From assembly GCA_030040115.1 (NCBI GenBank), contig JASHUH010000169.1, forward strand, positions 1 through 6,610: DNA of 6,610 nt, read 5' to 3'. The translations under genes and the position numbers were made by a program. Positions 5,521-6,610 of the stretch are shown here, one piece after another. This DNA is from Acidobacteriaceae bacterium (GTDB taxonomy: Bacteria > Acidobacteriota > Terriglobia > Terriglobales > Acidobacteriaceae). The stretch's first letter is position 1. Each line of letters begins with the position of its first letter. Below the pieces are notes generated by a model, which saw only the letters and a program-made list of their open reading frames with translations, ran no database searches and had not been told where the DNA came from.

Positions 5521-5726
5521 ATTGCCGAATCGTCCTGCTAGATTTCGCCAAGCGATGCATTCCGCCGAACTCCCCTATTCCTCGCCGGTCTTTGATTGCT
5601 GATCCAGCGTAGCGGAAAGGAGGTAATTGCCGGCAAAAAGATTTGTGCTGGAAAAGTTTTGAAATGAGGGAGAACGCTTTGGTAATAGGTTGACAACTAT
5701 GAATTTAATCCGGCTGGCCCGTCCCA
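5521..5726. other. Intergenic DNA with promoter-like and Shine-Dalgarno-like sequences, no gene assigned
   Basis: On the plus strand TTGAAA (5659-5664) and TAATAG (5683-5688) are 18 nt apart, a fair promoter match, but nothing credible lies downstream. A 10-bp palindrome TTGCCGGCAA is at 5627-5636. AAAGGAGGTAATT (5616-5628) is a near-ideal ribosome site followed only by an 11-codon frame from a TTG. A near-identical string, with T for the third A, occurs at 5780-5792 inside the propeller remnant, so both may be chance. Confidence 0.3.
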
Positions 5727-5978
5727 TTATTTTATGTTTACAGCGATCAGAAGAAGTTCACCCTCCGCCTTGGCGGGCAAATGGAGGTAATTCGGAGTAT
5801 CGAAGACAATGCGTGCCCCGTCTATCAGACCGCTCTATATCTCGGCCGCTTTGCAATCGATAACAGCCAGCCATTTCGAGCCAGCTTTGGCGGCATAGGC
5901 CAGACGCCGGCTATCGGGGCTGAAAGCGAAATTGTCTGTGAGAAGACCATCATATGATTGGCCCTCTTGCCGGCCCAC
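5727..5978 (-). pseudogene. C-terminal remnant of a PD40/WD40-like beta-propeller protein, interrupted by TAG
   Basis: The minus frame gives VGRQEGQSYDGLL, then FSPDSRRLAYAAKAGSKWLAV and IDCKAAEI, then TAG at 5837-5835. It continues in the same frame as SGLIDGARIVFDTPNYLHLP and AKAEGELLLIAVNIK to TAA at 5729-5727. FSPDSRRLAYAAK..KWLAVID is a textbook PD40 (TolB-like) blade, and the part after the TAG reads like the next half-blade and terminus of such proteins (GxxRIVFDTPxxLHxLA...LLL.V.I). Blades in these proteins are joined by ExxxYDG linkers; one is intact here (SYDGLL), and the other is where the stop falls (AEI-stop-SGLI). Upstream of about 5978 the resemblance ends, so most blades are missing. 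Truncation plus an internal stop point to decay. Readthrough is possible but unlikely. Confidence 0.72.
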
Positions 5979-6103
5979 TTGGATCGGCCGCGAAGAAGCG
6001 GCCGGTTGATTGCAAGAATGCGCTCTGAAGCGGGCATGAATCGGCAAAGCCAGCGCGCTTTCAAAAGTCACAAGGCCTCCGCAGGCGGGAAGACGCTCAC
6101 GGC

Positions 6104-6610
6104 TCATTTTTCCGGAAGCAAAGGCGCCGCGAGCACCGCCAGCACCCGGCAGCGCCGCTTATCGGCCGCGCCCCAGGCCAGCGGCATCCCGCTATCCACG
6201 CAAATGCAATCGCCGGTTTCGAGAACCTCATGCATTCCGCCTGCTTCCAGGCGCAACCGGCCTTCGAGAACATAGATGAGCCCGTTCATGTCCCGGTAAG
6301 CATCCATGGCCGTGGCTGCCCCGCCGAGCTGAAACTCCACCATTTGAGCCACGATTCCCGATTTCTCTGTAACGCTGTTCAGCGCGGTCACCTTGACTGG
6401 CTCGGGACCGCGGCCGTTGCCTTGCAGGTGGGCCTTGCGGGTGATCGAGAGGGTATGGCGCGTCGGTTCGGCAAAGAAATAACTCATTCCTACTCCATAT
6501 ACCCGGCTGATCCTGGCCAGAGTCGGCAGCGTAGGAATCATGCGGTCCGTTTCCAGCTTGGAGAGCAGCGCCGTGGACAGCCCGGTTTCCGCCGCCAATC
6601 GCGAAAGCGT
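6104..6610 (-). CDS. XRE-family HTH regulator with C-terminal cupin domain (5' end outside window)
   Basis: The visible 168 residues begin inside the helix-turn-helix: TLSRLAAETGLSTALLSKLE (1-20) followed by IPTLPTLARISRVYGV (25-40), matching the XRE pattern LxxLAxxTGLSxxxLSKxE..PTLxTLxRIxxxxGV. A linker leads to a cupin-2 domain with YVLEGRLRLEAGG (113-125), LETGDCICVDSGMPLAWGA (130-148) and a final VLAVLA strand. Such proteins, like PuuR or SutR, are cytoplasmic regulators whose cupin is thought to sense a small ligand. The usual cupin histidines are not seen: the position before the YVLEG strand has RDMNG and the PH of the second motif is PL. The domain may therefore not hold metal. Residues before TLSR, including the true start, are outside the window. 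TTG at 6598 lies within the HTH and is not a start. The ligand and target genes are unknown. Confidence 0.9.
   Translation of the reverse strand, partial: TLSRLAAETGLSTALLSKLETDRMIPTLPTLARISRVYGVGMSYFFAEPTRHTLSITRKAHLQGNGRGPEPVKVTALNSVTEKSGIVAQMVEFQLGGAATAMDAYRDMNGLIYVLEGRLRLEAGGMHEVLETGDCICVDSGMPLAWGAADKRRCRVLAVLAAPLLPEK

Noticed and set aside
5699..5865. Plus-strand small ORF downstream of the TTGAAA/TAATAG pair
   Set aside because: It is antisense to the PD40-like remnant, whose conserved blade motif shows the true coding strand. The product is featureless.

Overview
The window is GC-rich bacterial chromosome. It most resembles Acidobacteriota, judging from the DnaE2-type C-terminus ending SHDFH, the WYGG/GRIGCF subtype of Lgt, the remnant of a PD40/WD40-like propeller gene, and the long intergenic stretches. 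That placement is inference, because no marker gene is present. Five genes look real: lgt (+), a SatP/YaaH-family transporter gene (+), a PPC/DUF296 protein gene (-), a sugar-porter MFS gene (-), and the 3' part of an XRE-cupin regulator gene (-) cut by the right edge. Two gene tails, dnaE2 and a PD40 propeller gene, look like decayed remnants.

Left end (1-343): the minus strand carries the conserved core of a cobalamin riboswitch that runs off the left edge. Upstream of it lie a TTGACA/TATAAA promoter and a perfect 11-bp dyad at the predicted transcription start. The controlled gene is outside the window; cobalamin uptake, cobalamin synthesis or a B12-dependent enzyme would be typical. Upstream again on the same strand is a 51-residue DnaE2 C-terminal remnant.

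Middle (344-5029): lgt, for lipoprotein diacylglyceryl transfer, is followed by about 860 bp with no recognisable gene. That gap holds a 110-bp element bounded by 14-bp inverted repeats and a five-run G-quadruplex motif. Next comes the SatP-like gene. It converges on the PPC/DUF296 gene across 262 bp that contain two hairpins, one of them exceptionally long. The MFS sugar transporter gene lies upstream of the PPC gene on the same strand, with a plausible promoter that supports the shorter start.

Right end (5030-6610): about 700 bp without genes contains five tandem copies of a 40/41-bp degenerate repeat plus a likely outlying copy about 235 bp away. Beyond it are a PD40-type propeller tail interrupted by an in-frame TAG, and the XRE-cupin regulator. 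The genes do not form an obvious pathway. The items most worth following are the riboswitch/operator pair, the 40-bp repeat family and the two retained gene tails.
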